A DNA stretch of 64,000 nt, from assembly GCA_963843525.1 (NCBI GenBank), contig CAWJKM010000009.1, positions 62,001-126,000 of the forward strand, read 5' to 3'. Below are positions 45,923 through 54,746 of this stretch, in pieces; positions within the stretch are counted from its first letter, which is position 1; every line of letters starts with the position of its first letter. The position numbers and the translations under genes were made by a program. This DNA is from DATJPR01 sp963843525. Lineage in GTDB: Bacteria; Bacteroidota; Ignavibacteria; UBA10030; UBA6906. A model generated the notes under the pieces. That model made no database searches. It was given only the letters and a program-made list of their open reading frames with translations, and was not told the DNA's origin.

Positions 45923-45949
45923 GGAGAACAAGGTTCAACCGCGAGGAGC

Positions 45950-48019
45950 CTATTTGTGTTCGCCTCCGGCGAGGGACCAGGTGCACGAATCAGCGAGGCT
46001 CATTCCACCTTTGACCGCTTTTGCCTCGACGACATTCTTGCCCGGCCGAAGTACGACATCCTTCCATATGAAAACGCAGTTCTTGCCCTCCGTTTGCACC
46101 CCCTGCGACACACCGTTTACAAGAATCTCAACTCTTTCACCGTTGGAATACACCTTCACGTCGGTGTGAGGGTCTGTTCGGTCTGTGAACCGGCGGCTGG
46201 TAATATAGAGTGTCCCCTCATTTGACCAGTTCGCTTTGTAAAAGAAGAATGCATCCTTTCGCGTCTTCCGGTCATAGGTCATGAGTCCCTTGTCATTCCT
46301 TCCCGGAATACCGCCTTCATGGCGCGAAGCGCTCGTAAAATCAAACATGTTCCAGACGAACGTACCCCAAACAAAAGGACGGGCTTTGAGCGCCGCCCAA
46401 TCCGCCTCATGGACAATGGCCTGCCACTCTTCGGGATGCCATGGCCCGTCCGTTTTCGGCTGTTTCGGGTTCTGTTCGTGGTGCGTCACGTTGGCACCTG
46501 CTCCATATTCACTCACGCAGAATCCCCCGTCACGACTTGTCATCCGCCGAACATCGAGCGCACGGCCAAAGTCTGCCAAGGAACCCCATCCCCCGTACCA
46601 CCCGGGATACATGTTCCAACCCAGGAGATCGGGGATCTTGTTCATCTGCGGGTATTGATCATGAGAGGTAGCTGCGATCGTCGGACGCGTCGGGTCCTCG
46701 CCGTTCGCGAGAATCTTCAGGTCCTGCAGCTCACGATGCGGATCGGGGCGGCCAGGCCAAAGTTCATTGAAGAGGCTCCACGCAAAGATCGAAGGATGAT
46801 TGATATTCTGTCGGATCAGATCGAGCAACTGATTGCGGGACGTTTCAGCGAATCGATCGTCGGTCCCGATTTCATCGACCTGGGGTAACTCCGCCCAGAC
46901 GAGAATTCCCGCCGAATCGCAGAGACCGTAAAAATATTCGCTGTGCTGATAGTGGGCACATCGGACGACCGTGCAACCGAGCTCTTTGATGAGTCCGAGA
47001 TCTTCACGCATGTCGGCCTCGGAGATGGCCCACCCCTTGTCCGGACGATCCTGGTGCCGATTCACCCCGTGCAAATGATAGGGCTCGCCGTTCAGGAAGA
47101 ATCCCTTCTCCGGGTCCACATGATAGAATCGCAGCCCCATCGGCTGACTCACTTCATCCAGAACGGTTCCATCAGCCGTTCGTAGTTCGGCGACAGCCCG
47201 GTAGAGATAGGGGTCTTTCCTCCCGTTCCAGAGATGGGGATGCGGGAGGACCATATGAATTCGATAGGGCGCGGTGACGTGAGGCGCGACAGAAATGGAT
47301 TGATCGATCCGCTTCACCACCTCGCCACCGGCATCATACACGGTGGCAACGAGGGTGCGCCGGCCTTCCTGGTCCCCGCCATTTGAAATTTGGGCGGTAA
47401 AGTCCAGAACCGCCTCATCAGCGGAAACGGCGGTCTGCCGCCAAACGACTCCCGGCGAGGCATGGTCAGTAAGCGTAAAGCACACACTGTCGGTCACTAT
47501 GAAATGCACCGGCCGGTAAAGACCGCCGAACACGGAAAAATCTCCGCTGAGGGGGGCGACATCAGGGAAGAGAGCGTTGCTCGCGCGGACAGCAAGCAGT
47601 TCCCTGCCCGTTCCCGACAGATTGCCCGTGATTTCTACGGCGAACGCACCAAAGGCCCCGCGGTGTTGGCCGACAAGCTTCCCGTTGAGGAACACCTCAG
47701 CGACGGAAGCAGCGGCTCCGAATCGAAGGAAGTATCGTTTCGCCCCTTTCTGGGGTCCAGCATCGAGCCAGTAGCGGTACCACCCGGATCCTCGGTAGTA
47801 CTCTTCCCCCTTCTGTGCGTTCTCCCATCCCCAATTATGGGGTAGAGTTACCTGTTGCCAGCCGGCATCATCAAACGAAGGTTGCTCGGCACCGGCGGTG
47901 TCTCCCAGCTTGAAACGCCAACCAGCATCGAGCCGTCTGTCCTCGCGGACCGGCGGCGAGGCGATAGCTGTCTGGACTGTCAGGGCGATGATGGATAGAC
48001 ATAAGAGTTCGCGGATCAT
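45950..48019 (-). CDS. secreted GH2 beta-galactosidase/beta-glucuronidase-type enzyme
   Basis: A 689-residue secreted enzyme. Signal peptide MIRELLCLSIIALTVQTAIA, then an N-terminal sugar-binding domain (LDAGWRFKLGDTAGAEQPSF, VTLPHNWGWEN, FLNGKLVGQHRGAF), an Ig-like domain, and the TIM barrel: LNGEPYHLHGVNRHQD, VVRCAHYQHSEYFYGLCDS, the acid/base Glu in WSLFNELWPG and the nucleophile Glu in GFCVSEYGAG. The C-terminal Ig-like part (VKVYSNGERVEILVNGVSQG) is usual for GH2. ATG at 48019 follows GAGGTGCGT. The exact sugar (galactose, glucuronate or mannose) is not certain. Confidence 0.93.
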   Translation of the reverse strand: MIRELLCLSIIALTVQTAIASPPVREDRRLDAGWRFKLGDTAGAEQPSFDDAGWQQVTLPHNWGWENAQKGEEYYRGSGWYRYWLDAGPQKGAKRYFLRFGAAASVAEVFLNGKLVGQHRGAFGAFAVEITGNLSGTGRELLAVRASNALFPDVAPLSGDFSVFGGLYRPVHFIVTDSVCFTLTDHASPGVVWRQTAVSADEAVLDFTAQISNGGDQEGRRTLVATVYDAGGEVVKRIDQSISVAPHVTAPYRIHMVLPHPHLWNGRKDPYLYRAVAELRTADGTVLDEVSQPMGLRFYHVDPEKGFFLNGEPYHLHGVNRHQDRPDKGWAISEADMREDLGLIKELGCTVVRCAHYQHSEYFYGLCDSAGILVWAELPQVDEIGTDDRFAETSRNQLLDLIRQNINHPSIFAWSLFNELWPGRPDPHRELQDLKILANGEDPTRPTIAATSHDQYPQMNKIPDLLGWNMYPGWYGGWGSLADFGRALDVRRMTSRDGGFCVSEYGAGANVTHHEQNPKQPKTDGPWHPEEWQAIVHEADWAALKARPFVWGTFVWNMFDFTSASRHEGGIPGRNDKGLMTYDRKTRKDAFFFYKANWSNEGTLYITSRRFTDRTDPHTDVKVYSNGERVEILVNGVSQGVQTEGKNCVFIWKDVVLRPGKNVVEAKAVKGGMSLADSCTWSLAGGEHK

Positions 48020-48465
48020 ACGCACCTCGTAACGAACGGAGAATTGGCATGAGACGTGCAAAAGTCTGGAATTGCGCCCGCTCTTCCATGCACGAAAGAA
48101 TACATCCCGCACAGACGAAATGCAAGGAGTTCCGTGCAAAATCGATAGCTCGCTCCCCCGACGAGCCGCTGCATTTGCAGCGCCCAGAGCGCGCTGGAAA
48201 GTCCCTCCCCTCACAGATCAGGAACTCTCAACACCGGTTTCAACGTTTCAAACGTCGTCCCACCCTCTTACCTCACCTTCGGGGAGAACCTGAATGAAGC
48301 ACCTGGCGTTCGGCCCCTCCTATCAATCCTGGTCTTATATCTTTTCACAAGCGCAACCCCATCGATGGCCGAACAGACCGTGGGGGTGCGGTTCGATAGT
48401 AGTGAGGCTTTTACGGACATTTCGACCCAGCCGACACCCCATCCACCATCAAAGAGGAGGTCCCC
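48020..48465. other. intergenic region between divergent genes
   Basis: About 445 bases between the GH2 gene (minus) and the small membrane protein (plus). It should hold both promoters. A loose ACCCC/GGGGT hairpin lies near 48350-48400, but I see no known riboswitch or small gene. Confidence 0.4.
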
Positions 48466-49026
48466 ATGGTTTCAATCTTCTCGTTATGGATTCCGATCCT
48501 GCTCTCCGCAGTGATCGTCTTTGTGGCGAGCTCGCTCGTCCACATGTTGTTCCGCTATCATGCGAATGATTTTCATAAGTTGCCGGATGAGGGCATGGTG
48601 GCCGATGCATTGCGGAAGTCGAATGTCGCAGCCGGCCAGTACATGCTGCCTTACGCCGAAACCCCGAGGGAAGCGCGCTCCGCCGAGTTCCGGCAGAAAT
48701 TGGAAAAGGGACCCGGGGCTATGCTTACCGTATGGCCTGCAGGACGTCCTTCGATGGTTTCGAACCTCGTGCAATGGTTTGTCTATAGTATCGTCATCGG
48801 CATCTTCGCAGCATACGTCGCCACCCGTGCCCTCGGACCCGAAGCTCATTACCTCGAAGTGTTTCGTTTTGTCGGGTTCACCGCATTTGTATGTTACACC
48901 GTCGCCGGGTGGCAGGATTCCATCTGGTTCCGTCGATCCTGGGGAACGACCATCAGAAATACCCTTGATGGCCTCATCTATGCCCTTCTGACAGCAGGCA
49001 CATTCGGCTGGTTGTGGCCACGATAG
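48466..49026 (+). CDS. four-helix membrane protein of unknown function (186 aa)
   Basis: Starts MVSIFSLWIPILLSAVIVFV. A first helix (about 6-28), a 70-residue soluble segment (YHANDFHKLPDEGMVADALR, GQYMLPYAETPREARS), then three helices (about 103-182: WFVYSIVIGIFAAYVATRAL, VFRFVGFTAFVCYTVAGWQ, NTLDGLIYALLTAGTFGWL). The MLPYAETP string with conserved acidic and Pro residues may mark a known but unnamed family. ATG at 48466 has a perfect AGGAGG at seven bases. Function unknown; no partner gene nearby. Confidence 0.75.
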   Translation: MVSIFSLWIPILLSAVIVFVASSLVHMLFRYHANDFHKLPDEGMVADALRKSNVAAGQYMLPYAETPREARSAEFRQKLEKGPGAMLTVWPAGRPSMVSNLVQWFVYSIVIGIFAAYVATRALGPEAHYLEVFRFVGFTAFVCYTVAGWQDSIWFRRSWGTTIRNTLDGLIYALLTAGTFGWLWPR

Positions 49027-49185
49027 ACCCCGCCCGGTGAGCAGCAGTCGCTCCACTGACAGGCCGGCTGCCTCTTTCACCGTGGAAGCAAAAGAATGAT
49101 CGCGTGATCGCATTCTTCTCCGCACGGCTGGATATTGATACCCCTTGTCTACTATCTTGAGGGTACCAACGCGGAGAGCCCAGTC

Positions 49186-52089
49186 ATGCGTCACCACGGT
49201 CCTTTCATCATCCTGGTTTTGCTGGTTCCGCTTGCTGCCGGCAGGGCCGTTGCGGCTGATAGTCTCACCGTCACGTTTCGCTACACCGACAATTCCGGAA
49301 CAGCTGTTCGGGCATTTGTGCCGGGCGAATTCAACAATTGGGGTCCGAACAACAACGGCGTGATCGCGCCCGACGCCCCGTCGCAGATGACGTATGCACA
49401 GTCGGATGGGTTCTATTATAAAGGCGTCCGCCTCGCGACGGGAGCGTCTTACGCTTATAAGTTCCATCTTCATTTTGACCAGGGCGGGACGGTGAACCAG
49501 TGGATCTCCGACCCTCTCAACCCTCTCACGGACGGATCCACGTTCGGCAATTCCAGGGTAGACGTCAACCCTCTTATGCTCTTCGAGCCTGAATTCCCGA
49601 AGAACCAGGCCGGTGAGGTTTATCGCGTTCTTTCGGGTGTGTTTTCCACGGCCGGGATTACCCGGGTGATGCTCTTTGTCGATGCGGATTCGACAGAGAT
49701 TACGCAATCGCGGGATTCCGTGACGGGGATTCTCACTTACGATCTCACATCCCCGGTGGCCGCGGGCCACACTCTGCGTTTAGTCGCCCATGATGCTTTG
49801 GGACGAATGGTATCGGTGGCGGCGGCAACGCCTGTCGCCTCCTCCCGGAAACTCGATGTCACATTTCTATTCCATGCCAACCAAAATCTTGTTCCGTACG
49901 GCAGAGTGGCGGACCGCGCCTGTTTCCGCGGACTGCTTCGGACTCTTCGCAACCATCCATCGCTGAAATTTCAGATTCATTTCTCGGCATCGCTGATTCA
50001 TGACCTTCAATGGTTCGGCGATTCCACGGTAGAGCTCATCCGCGAAGGAATTCGTGATAGTCAATTCGAAATCTTCGGGAGCACGTACGCCCAGAATATT
50101 ATGTATTCAACGCGAATGGATACCGGCGATTATGAATTCAACACCCATCAAATACTCTTCCAGAAAGAACTCATAGAAAAGGTCCTTGGCGTCTCGCCAA
50201 AGGCCTTCTGGAACGCCGAGCGGGTGTGGACACAGAATTTCGTTCAACTCCTGGCCGACAATGGCTATCAGTATGTTCCCGTTGAGGATCATATTCTCCA
50301 GGCGAGCGGCGCGACCGGACCCGTCTATCAGCCGCGCGTCACGCGATTCAACGGCCGGCAATTGGTGGCTTTCGAAGACGACAAGACTTTTCTCGGATTG
50401 GTTGATGCGGCAATCAATTCCGGAAACCCGGGGCCCGTCATAAGCTTCCTGAATGAAAAGTATGCAGAGGACACGCTCGATCAGGACGTCATCGGGTACT
50501 ATCAGGATGCCGAAGCGACCGGGTTGTGGGACTACGAAGGCGGCATCGATCCCCAGACGAATTTCAACGGCCTGAATGCATTATTGAACGCACTGGAAAG
50601 CGACACTCTGCTCAAGGTAACAACATATGAAGACTGGCTCGCAACCAACCCCCAACCCCCGGATCTTACGCCCATTGTCGACGGCGCCGCACAGTGGATG
50701 GGTGGAGACGCGTGGTTTGCCGAGAACCAGAATCCTGCATTCCAATCGATGCGCGCAGTGTATGATACACTACGCAGGTACATCGACAGCGTCGCTACGG
50801 TCATCCAGACCTTTGCCGCGGACACGGCGGCCAACAACCTGATCCGGCATGCGTGGTTCACCCTCTGTGCACACCAATTCGAGTTCGGCTGTCACGGACT
50901 GGAAGGTGACGTCAACCATGCACAGCTGCAGCTTGCCCGCGCCAGCGCCGTCAGCGCCACTGCGGCACTGTACAAGCTGCTGCCGGCCACGAAAGCGTTC
51001 CTGATGGATGTCAATCGTGACGGCGTGGATGAGATCGTGCTCACCACGCCGAGCGATCTTTTTGTCTTTTCCGCTTCCGGCGGGCGAATGCTCTACTGGT
51101 TCGATCTCCTCAGGGGTGAAGAATTGGTGGGAAACGAGAATTTTTCGGCGGACTACGGAGAAGCCTATGTGAACGATAACCTCGCTCTGCCGCTCATCCG
51201 GGGAGGAAGGGAAACGTATCCCTGGCTCTGGGGAAACCCCCTCATCCCCGAGGTCTTCACGTGGGATTTCACGATACGCAAAAGAGCACTCAACGATCAT
51301 CTTACGATCGACGGCGGAGCCTCAATTTCCCTTGAGAACGCCGCGTACACGCCGAGACTGGATTCGACCGGAGTCACCTTCTCCCTGACGAATGGCGGGA
51401 TACAGATCCAGAAGGTCCTGCTTCCGACCAATGGCGGGCTGTCGGTGCACTACCAGCTCCGCTCGGAGCTCTCTTCGACAGCGCAGCTCGGCTTTGAAAT
51501 TCAGAACAGCTTCTCTCCCTCCTGCCTTGCCGCCATGGACAACGGGCGGAAAAGTCTGGGCTATTGGGACGGGGAAGCCGCCACCTCGCAGACCGTCTCT
51601 TCCACCTCCGTCGGGGTAAGAAACGCCGTGACCGGAAGCTATGTCCGGTACCTGTGGACCCCCCTGCCGGATGCGGTGCGCGGAACAGAAGATGTGTTCG
51701 GGCTGGAAATGAATCCCTCGTATCTTCCGACTCTTGCCCCGGGCGATTCGGTGCAGTTCGGTTTTGAACTGCAGGCCCGGACGAGCACCACCCATGTGGC
51801 GGAGAATACTCCCGCCTCCATGCCCCGGGAGCTCCAACTCTTCCAGAACTATCCGAACCCGTTCAATCCGGTAACAGTAATCAGTGGACAGTTGACAGTA
51901 GACAGTAGGATGACGCTGGTGGTCTACGATATGCTGGGACAGAAAGTGGCGACACTGGCTGATGGGAAAATGCCTGCAGGAAAGTTTTCGTTCACATTTG
52001 ATGCGCAACATCTCTCAAGCGGCATCTACTTTTATCGGATGCAGGCTGGGAACTTTCTCGAAACAAAGACGATGCTTCTCGTGAAATAA
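49186..52089 (+). CDS. secreted GH57-type amylase with CBM48 and Por sorting tail
   Basis: A 967-residue protein. Signal peptide MRHHGPFIILVLLVPLAAGR, a CBM48/AMPK-like glycogen-binding domain (AFVPGEFNNWGPNNNG ... YAYKFHLH), a linker, then a GH57-like barrel starting LDVTFLFHANQNLVPYG, with FQIHFSASL and the likely nucleophile Glu in KAFWNAERVW and Asp in IVDGAAQWMGGDAWF; further beta domains follow. The C-terminal 85 residues are a type IX sorting module (LQLFQNYPNPFNP ... GIYFYRMQAGNF ... MLLVK). GH57 enzymes act on alpha-1,4/1,6-glucans; sorted secretion is unusual for them. ATG at 49186 follows GGAGAG. Five heptad repeats lie within the sorting-tail coding region. Confidence 0.87.
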   Translation: MRHHGPFIILVLLVPLAAGRAVAADSLTVTFRYTDNSGTAVRAFVPGEFNNWGPNNNGVIAPDAPSQMTYAQSDGFYYKGVRLATGASYAYKFHLHFDQGGTVNQWISDPLNPLTDGSTFGNSRVDVNPLMLFEPEFPKNQAGEVYRVLSGVFSTAGITRVMLFVDADSTEITQSRDSVTGILTYDLTSPVAAGHTLRLVAHDALGRMVSVAAATPVASSRKLDVTFLFHANQNLVPYGRVADRACFRGLLRTLRNHPSLKFQIHFSASLIHDLQWFGDSTVELIREGIRDSQFEIFGSTYAQNIMYSTRMDTGDYEFNTHQILFQKELIEKVLGVSPKAFWNAERVWTQNFVQLLADNGYQYVPVEDHILQASGATGPVYQPRVTRFNGRQLVAFEDDKTFLGLVDAAINSGNPGPVISFLNEKYAEDTLDQDVIGYYQDAEATGLWDYEGGIDPQTNFNGLNALLNALESDTLLKVTTYEDWLATNPQPPDLTPIVDGAAQWMGGDAWFAENQNPAFQSMRAVYDTLRRYIDSVATVIQTFAADTAANNLIRHAWFTLCAHQFEFGCHGLEGDVNHAQLQLARASAVSATAALYKLLPATKAFLMDVNRDGVDEIVLTTPSDLFVFSASGGRMLYWFDLLRGEELVGNENFSADYGEAYVNDNLALPLIRGGRETYPWLWGNPLIPEVFTWDFTIRKRALNDHLTIDGGASISLENAAYTPRLDSTGVTFSLTNGGIQIQKVLLPTNGGLSVHYQLRSELSSTAQLGFEIQNSFSPSCLAAMDNGRKSLGYWDGEAATSQTVSSTSVGVRNAVTGSYVRYLWTPLPDAVRGTEDVFGLEMNPSYLPTLAPGDSVQFGFELQARTSTTHVAENTPASMPRELQLFQNYPNPFNPVTVISGQLTVDSRMTLVVYDMLGQKVATLADGKMPAGKFSFTFDAQHLSSGIYFYRMQAGNFLETKTMLLVK
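51873..51907 (+). repeat. five heptamers inside the sorting-tail coding region
   Basis: AACAGTA, ATCAGTG, GACAGTT, GACAGTA, GACAGTA in uninterrupted 7-base phase. They encode the variable stretch of the Por tail (VISGQLTVDS) and do not change the expected tail length. Confidence 0.85.
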
Positions 52090-52106
52090 GGACCGAGAAC
52101 ATACTT

Positions 52107-52176
52107 CTGTTTACTGTTTACTGTTTACTGTCTACTGTCTACTGTCTACTGTTCACTGTCTACTGTTCACTCTCTA
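52107..52176 (+). repeat. ten-copy heptameric array downstream of the GH57 gene
   Basis: CTGTTTA three times, CTGTCTA three times, then CTGTTCA, CTGTCTA, CTGTTCA and CTCTCTA. Its reverse complement is the same heptad family (GACAGTA and variants) that lies in the gene 200 bases upstream, so the two tracts are inverted relative to each other and could pair in the transcript. Confidence 0.9.
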
Positions 52177-52229
52177 CCGTTTGATCTTTCCCAATTTCAG
52201 CAGAGAAGTCCGGAACAGGCAGCTGACTC

Positions 52230-52466
52230 ATGTTTCAAAACATCGTGAAAACCCTCAGACAGGCGAGAAGGCTCGCAGTTGCAGTGATAGGCACAACCGT
52301 GCTGTTGATCGGGATTGTCATGATCGTCCTGCCGGGCCCGTCGATCCTCGTCATACCACTCGGCTTGGGGATCCTTGCGACGGAATTCCTCTGGGCAAGA
52401 AGGCTCCTTGAAAAGTGCAAGAACATTCTCAAGAAACAGCAACGGTCGGAGGTTAAGGAACGATGA
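52230..52466 (+). CDS. PGPGW-family small transmembrane protein
   Basis: A 78-residue protein with an amphipathic basic N-terminus (MFQNIVKTLRQARRLAV), two close hydrophobic segments (IGTTVLLIGIVMIVLPGPSI, LVIPLGLGILATEFLWA) and a basic tail (RRLLEKCKNILKKQQRSEV). The VLPGPS-x-L-V-x-P-x-G-L-x-I-L-A pattern is the PGPGW family signature; function is not known. Its TGA overlaps the ATG of the TerC gene (ATGA at 52463-52466), so they are translated together. Confidence 0.85.
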   Translation: MFQNIVKTLRQARRLAVAVIGTTVLLIGIVMIVLPGPSILVIPLGLGILATEFLWARRLLEKCKNILKKQQRSEVKER

Positions 52467-53407
52467 ACCAGATTCTCCCGTGGATATTCTTCAACCTTTT
52501 CGTCATAGGCATGCTTGTGCTCGACCTCGGCATTTTTCATCGAAAGGCCCACGAGGTCAAAGTCAAAGAAGCGCTTATCTGGAGTGGCGTATGGATTTCC
52601 CTGGCTCTTCTCTTCAATGTAGTAATCTATTTCTGGCGCGGACCGCAGCAAGCGTTTGAATTTCTCACCGGCTATCTGATTGAGAAATCCCTCAGCGTGG
52701 ATAATATCTTCGTCTTCCTGTTGATCTTCTCGTATTTCCGCGTGGAGCCGATCCATCAGCACAAAGTGCTCTTCTGGGGGATCCTCGGCGCCCTGATCAT
52801 GCGCGCGATTTTCATCGGCGCAGGCGTCACGCTGCTTCAGGAATTTCACTGGGTGATCTACATCTTCGGCATATTTCTTATCCTGACGGGCGTGAAAATG
52901 GTCCTGCAGAAGGAGAAGGAAATACATCCGGAGAGGAATTTTCTCATCCGTCTCTTCCGTCGGTTTACGCCTACGACCGACAAGTATGTCGGGGACAGAT
53001 TTTTTGTCAGACAGCAGGGAAAGATGGTTGCGACTCCGCTGTTCATAACCCTGCTCGTTATCGAAACGACTGATGTCGTCTTTGCGGCAGACTCCATTCC
53101 CGCCATCCTGGCGATCACCGTCGATCCGTTTATTGTCTACACATCAAATGTTTTTGCTATCCTCGGCCTCAGAGCATTGTTTCTTGCCCTGGCGGGGGTG
53201 ATGAAGTCCTTTCATTACCTGCACTATGGCCTTTCTACGATCCTGGTATTCATCGGCATCAAGATGATTCTCGGTGACATCTACAGGATCCCGACAGTCA
53301 TTGCCCTCGGTGTTGTAGCAGGTATCCTGGTCGTTTCGGTGATCGCTTCACTGGCAAAACCTCGACGAAACAGTGCACTGGAGGATCGCCGAGAGGATGA
53401 GAGGTAG
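52463..53407 (+). CDS. TerC/Alx-family integral membrane protein
   Basis: A 314-residue protein with about eight or nine helices. Family landmarks: LVLDLGIFHRKAHEVKVKEA (TerC start), EFLTGYLIEKSLSVDNIFVFLLIF, HQHKVLFWGILGALIMR, and FVVI-like LVIETTDVVFAADSIPAILAI with a run of Asp/Glu near helices, then YTSNVFAILGLRALFLALAG. TerC proteins are linked to manganese export and tellurite resistance; Alx responds to alkaline pH and Mn. No mntP/yybP riboswitch is visible upstream, but this gene is coupled to the PGPGW gene. Confidence 0.93.
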   Translation: MNQILPWIFFNLFVIGMLVLDLGIFHRKAHEVKVKEALIWSGVWISLALLFNVVIYFWRGPQQAFEFLTGYLIEKSLSVDNIFVFLLIFSYFRVEPIHQHKVLFWGILGALIMRAIFIGAGVTLLQEFHWVIYIFGIFLILTGVKMVLQKEKEIHPERNFLIRLFRRFTPTTDKYVGDRFFVRQQGKMVATPLFITLLVIETTDVVFAADSIPAILAITVDPFIVYTSNVFAILGLRALFLALAGVMKSFHYLHYGLSTILVFIGIKMILGDIYRIPTVIALGVVAGILVVSVIASLAKPRRNSALEDRREDER

Positions 53408-53890
53408 TCCGGAAGCTTTGAGAGCTGGTCCGGCTCTGGCCTCCCCCCTGGGGGAGACTTTCGACCATGGGGAGGACAGTATGCCTCTTTGGCAGGAAAA
53501 AATGCTGCCGTCCGGGATGTGTACTGCCACTCGAAACTCTTCCCTGATTGCCCCATATTGGTTGAATTCGCCAATTGCGGTCGCATCCTAAGAGCTGCGG
53601 CCGGAACGCGGATCTTATCCACGAAAAAGGGACCATCGAGATCATCATTAGATTGAAGAGTAAACCTTGCACATTGACCGAAAAGAGGATATACTTCTTA
53701 GTGGGTCATCATCATTCGATAGGTCCATCAGGCGCCTCTTCCGCGAACCTCCCGATATCGACAGGGCTGGAGCACTGGCTCTTCGCAATGCAATCGTCGG
53801 AACCCGTTCATGTGCAAGATTCCAGTGGCGTTCTTTCAAGGTTGGGCAGGATGTTGATCCACGATCTTATCATCCATAGGGAGACACGAG
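53408..53890. other. intergenic region before the RRM gene
   Basis: Contains two weak hairpins soon after the TerC stop (AGAGC/GCTCT at 53421-53437 and CTCCCC/GGGGAG at 53441-53456), which may end that transcript without a U-tract, and a good sigma70-like promoter at 53667-53695. No coding sequence is convincing. Confidence 0.55.
53667..53695 (+). promoter_or_regulatory. sigma70-like promoter for the RRM gene
   Basis: TTGCAC, 17 bases, TATACT. Transcription would begin near 53702 and leave a 5' leader of about 190 bases before the RRM start, a length typical of cold-inducible leaders. Confidence 0.5.
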
Positions 53891-54211
53891 ATGAACATCT
53901 ATGTCGGAAACCTGCCCCGTGAAATCACGGAGGAAGAGCTTCGCAAATCCTTCGAAGCATTCGGCCAGGTCGCCACGGTCAGCATCATGAAAGACAAGTT
54001 CAGTGGTGAAGCCCGGGGTTTCGGGTTTGTGGAAATGCCAAACCGCACTGAGGCGGAAGCGGCAATTACCGGCCTCAACGAAAAAGAAGTGAATGGTCGG
54101 AGCTTGATTGTGAACGAAGCCCGCCCGCGGACGGAAAACAGAGGTGGAAGCGGTGGTGGTCCCCGGGGTGGTGGAGGTCAGCGCAGGAATGGCGGCAGGA
54201 GACCGTACTAA
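53891..54211 (+). CDS. RRM-type glycine-rich RNA-binding protein
   Basis: A 106-residue protein: one RNA recognition motif (about 1-77) with RNP2 IYVGNL near the start and RNP1 ARGFGFVEM, followed by a Gly/Arg-rich tail (GGSGGGPRGGGGQRRNGGRR). This architecture matches bacterial cold-inducible RNA-binding proteins of Bacteroidota and cyanobacteria. ATG at 53891 follows GGGAGA. The probable promoter lies about 190 bases upstream, so the mRNA has a long leader that may regulate it. It may be followed by the next small membrane protein gene, 57 bases away. Confidence 0.93.
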   Translation: MNIYVGNLPREITEEELRKSFEAFGQVATVSIMKDKFSGEARGFGFVEMPNRTEAEAAITGLNEKEVNGRSLIVNEARPRTENRGGSGGGPRGGGGQRRNGGRRPY

Positions 54212-54268
54212 CTCTCACGCAACAGGGGAACGGGGGGAACAGGAAAACGGGATGACCAGGAGGCGCTC

Positions 54269-54604
54269 GTGGGACGGATTGTCGGATACTTCGACCTTCT
54301 TTCGGCATATCGGGGGCCCCAGGCAAAGGCCGGTGGCAAACAATTGCACTGGCTTCCGCAATACATCGCGCTCGTTCTCGGAATCCTGATCCAACCGCTC
54401 CTCAGGACGTTCCAGGCGACTCATCTGTGGGACTTCTCCGGTTTCACATCGTGGATCCTCTTTTCGCTGCTTGTCGGGCTCATCGTTTTTCCCGCCGCGT
54501 ACAAGAGTTCCTTTGAGCCGGACAAGCCTCTGTTCGTTCAATTCTGCATAATCCTCACAAGCGGCATGGGGTGGGAGTCACTCGTGAAGACAGTGACTGG
54601 GTAA
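54269..54604 (+). CDS. small membrane protein of unknown function (111 aa)
   Basis: GTG at 54269 is preceded by AGGAGG at six bases, a strong start. About three hydrophobic segments follow (YIALVLGILIQPLLRTF; SWILFSLLVGLIVFPAAYKS; VQFCIILTSGMGWESLV). No domain is recognised. It lies 57 bases after the RRM gene in the same direction. Confidence 0.65.
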   Translation: MGRIVGYFDLLSAYRGPQAKAGGKQLHWLPQYIALVLGILIQPLLRTFQATHLWDFSGFTSWILFSLLVGLIVFPAAYKSSFEPDKPLFVQFCIILTSGMGWESLVKTVTG

Positions 54605-54746
54605 AATGCATTGGTCCTTGTGTGGTCGGGAAAACCTCAGGTCGACCTCTTCCGTGGAGACGAAAGGACCCGCGAGGATCCTGTAGGTTTAAGCGGCGGG
54701 GAACCATGCACAGGTGGGAACCCGCGCGGGAGTAATTCGAGAGGCG

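Noticed and set aside
49090..49125. Terminator hairpin AGAATG...CATTCT after the 48466-49026 gene
   Set aside because: Only six bases pair and the centre does not; no U-tract follows.
48484..49770. 428-codon minus-strand frame across the small membrane protein and the GH57 start
   Set aside because: Both plus-strand genes have SDs, signal or membrane segments and domains; the antisense product is basic and featureless.
52463..53407. Manganese (yybP-ykoY) riboswitch upstream of TerC
   Set aside because: The gene overlaps the PGPGW gene and no such element is visible before that gene.
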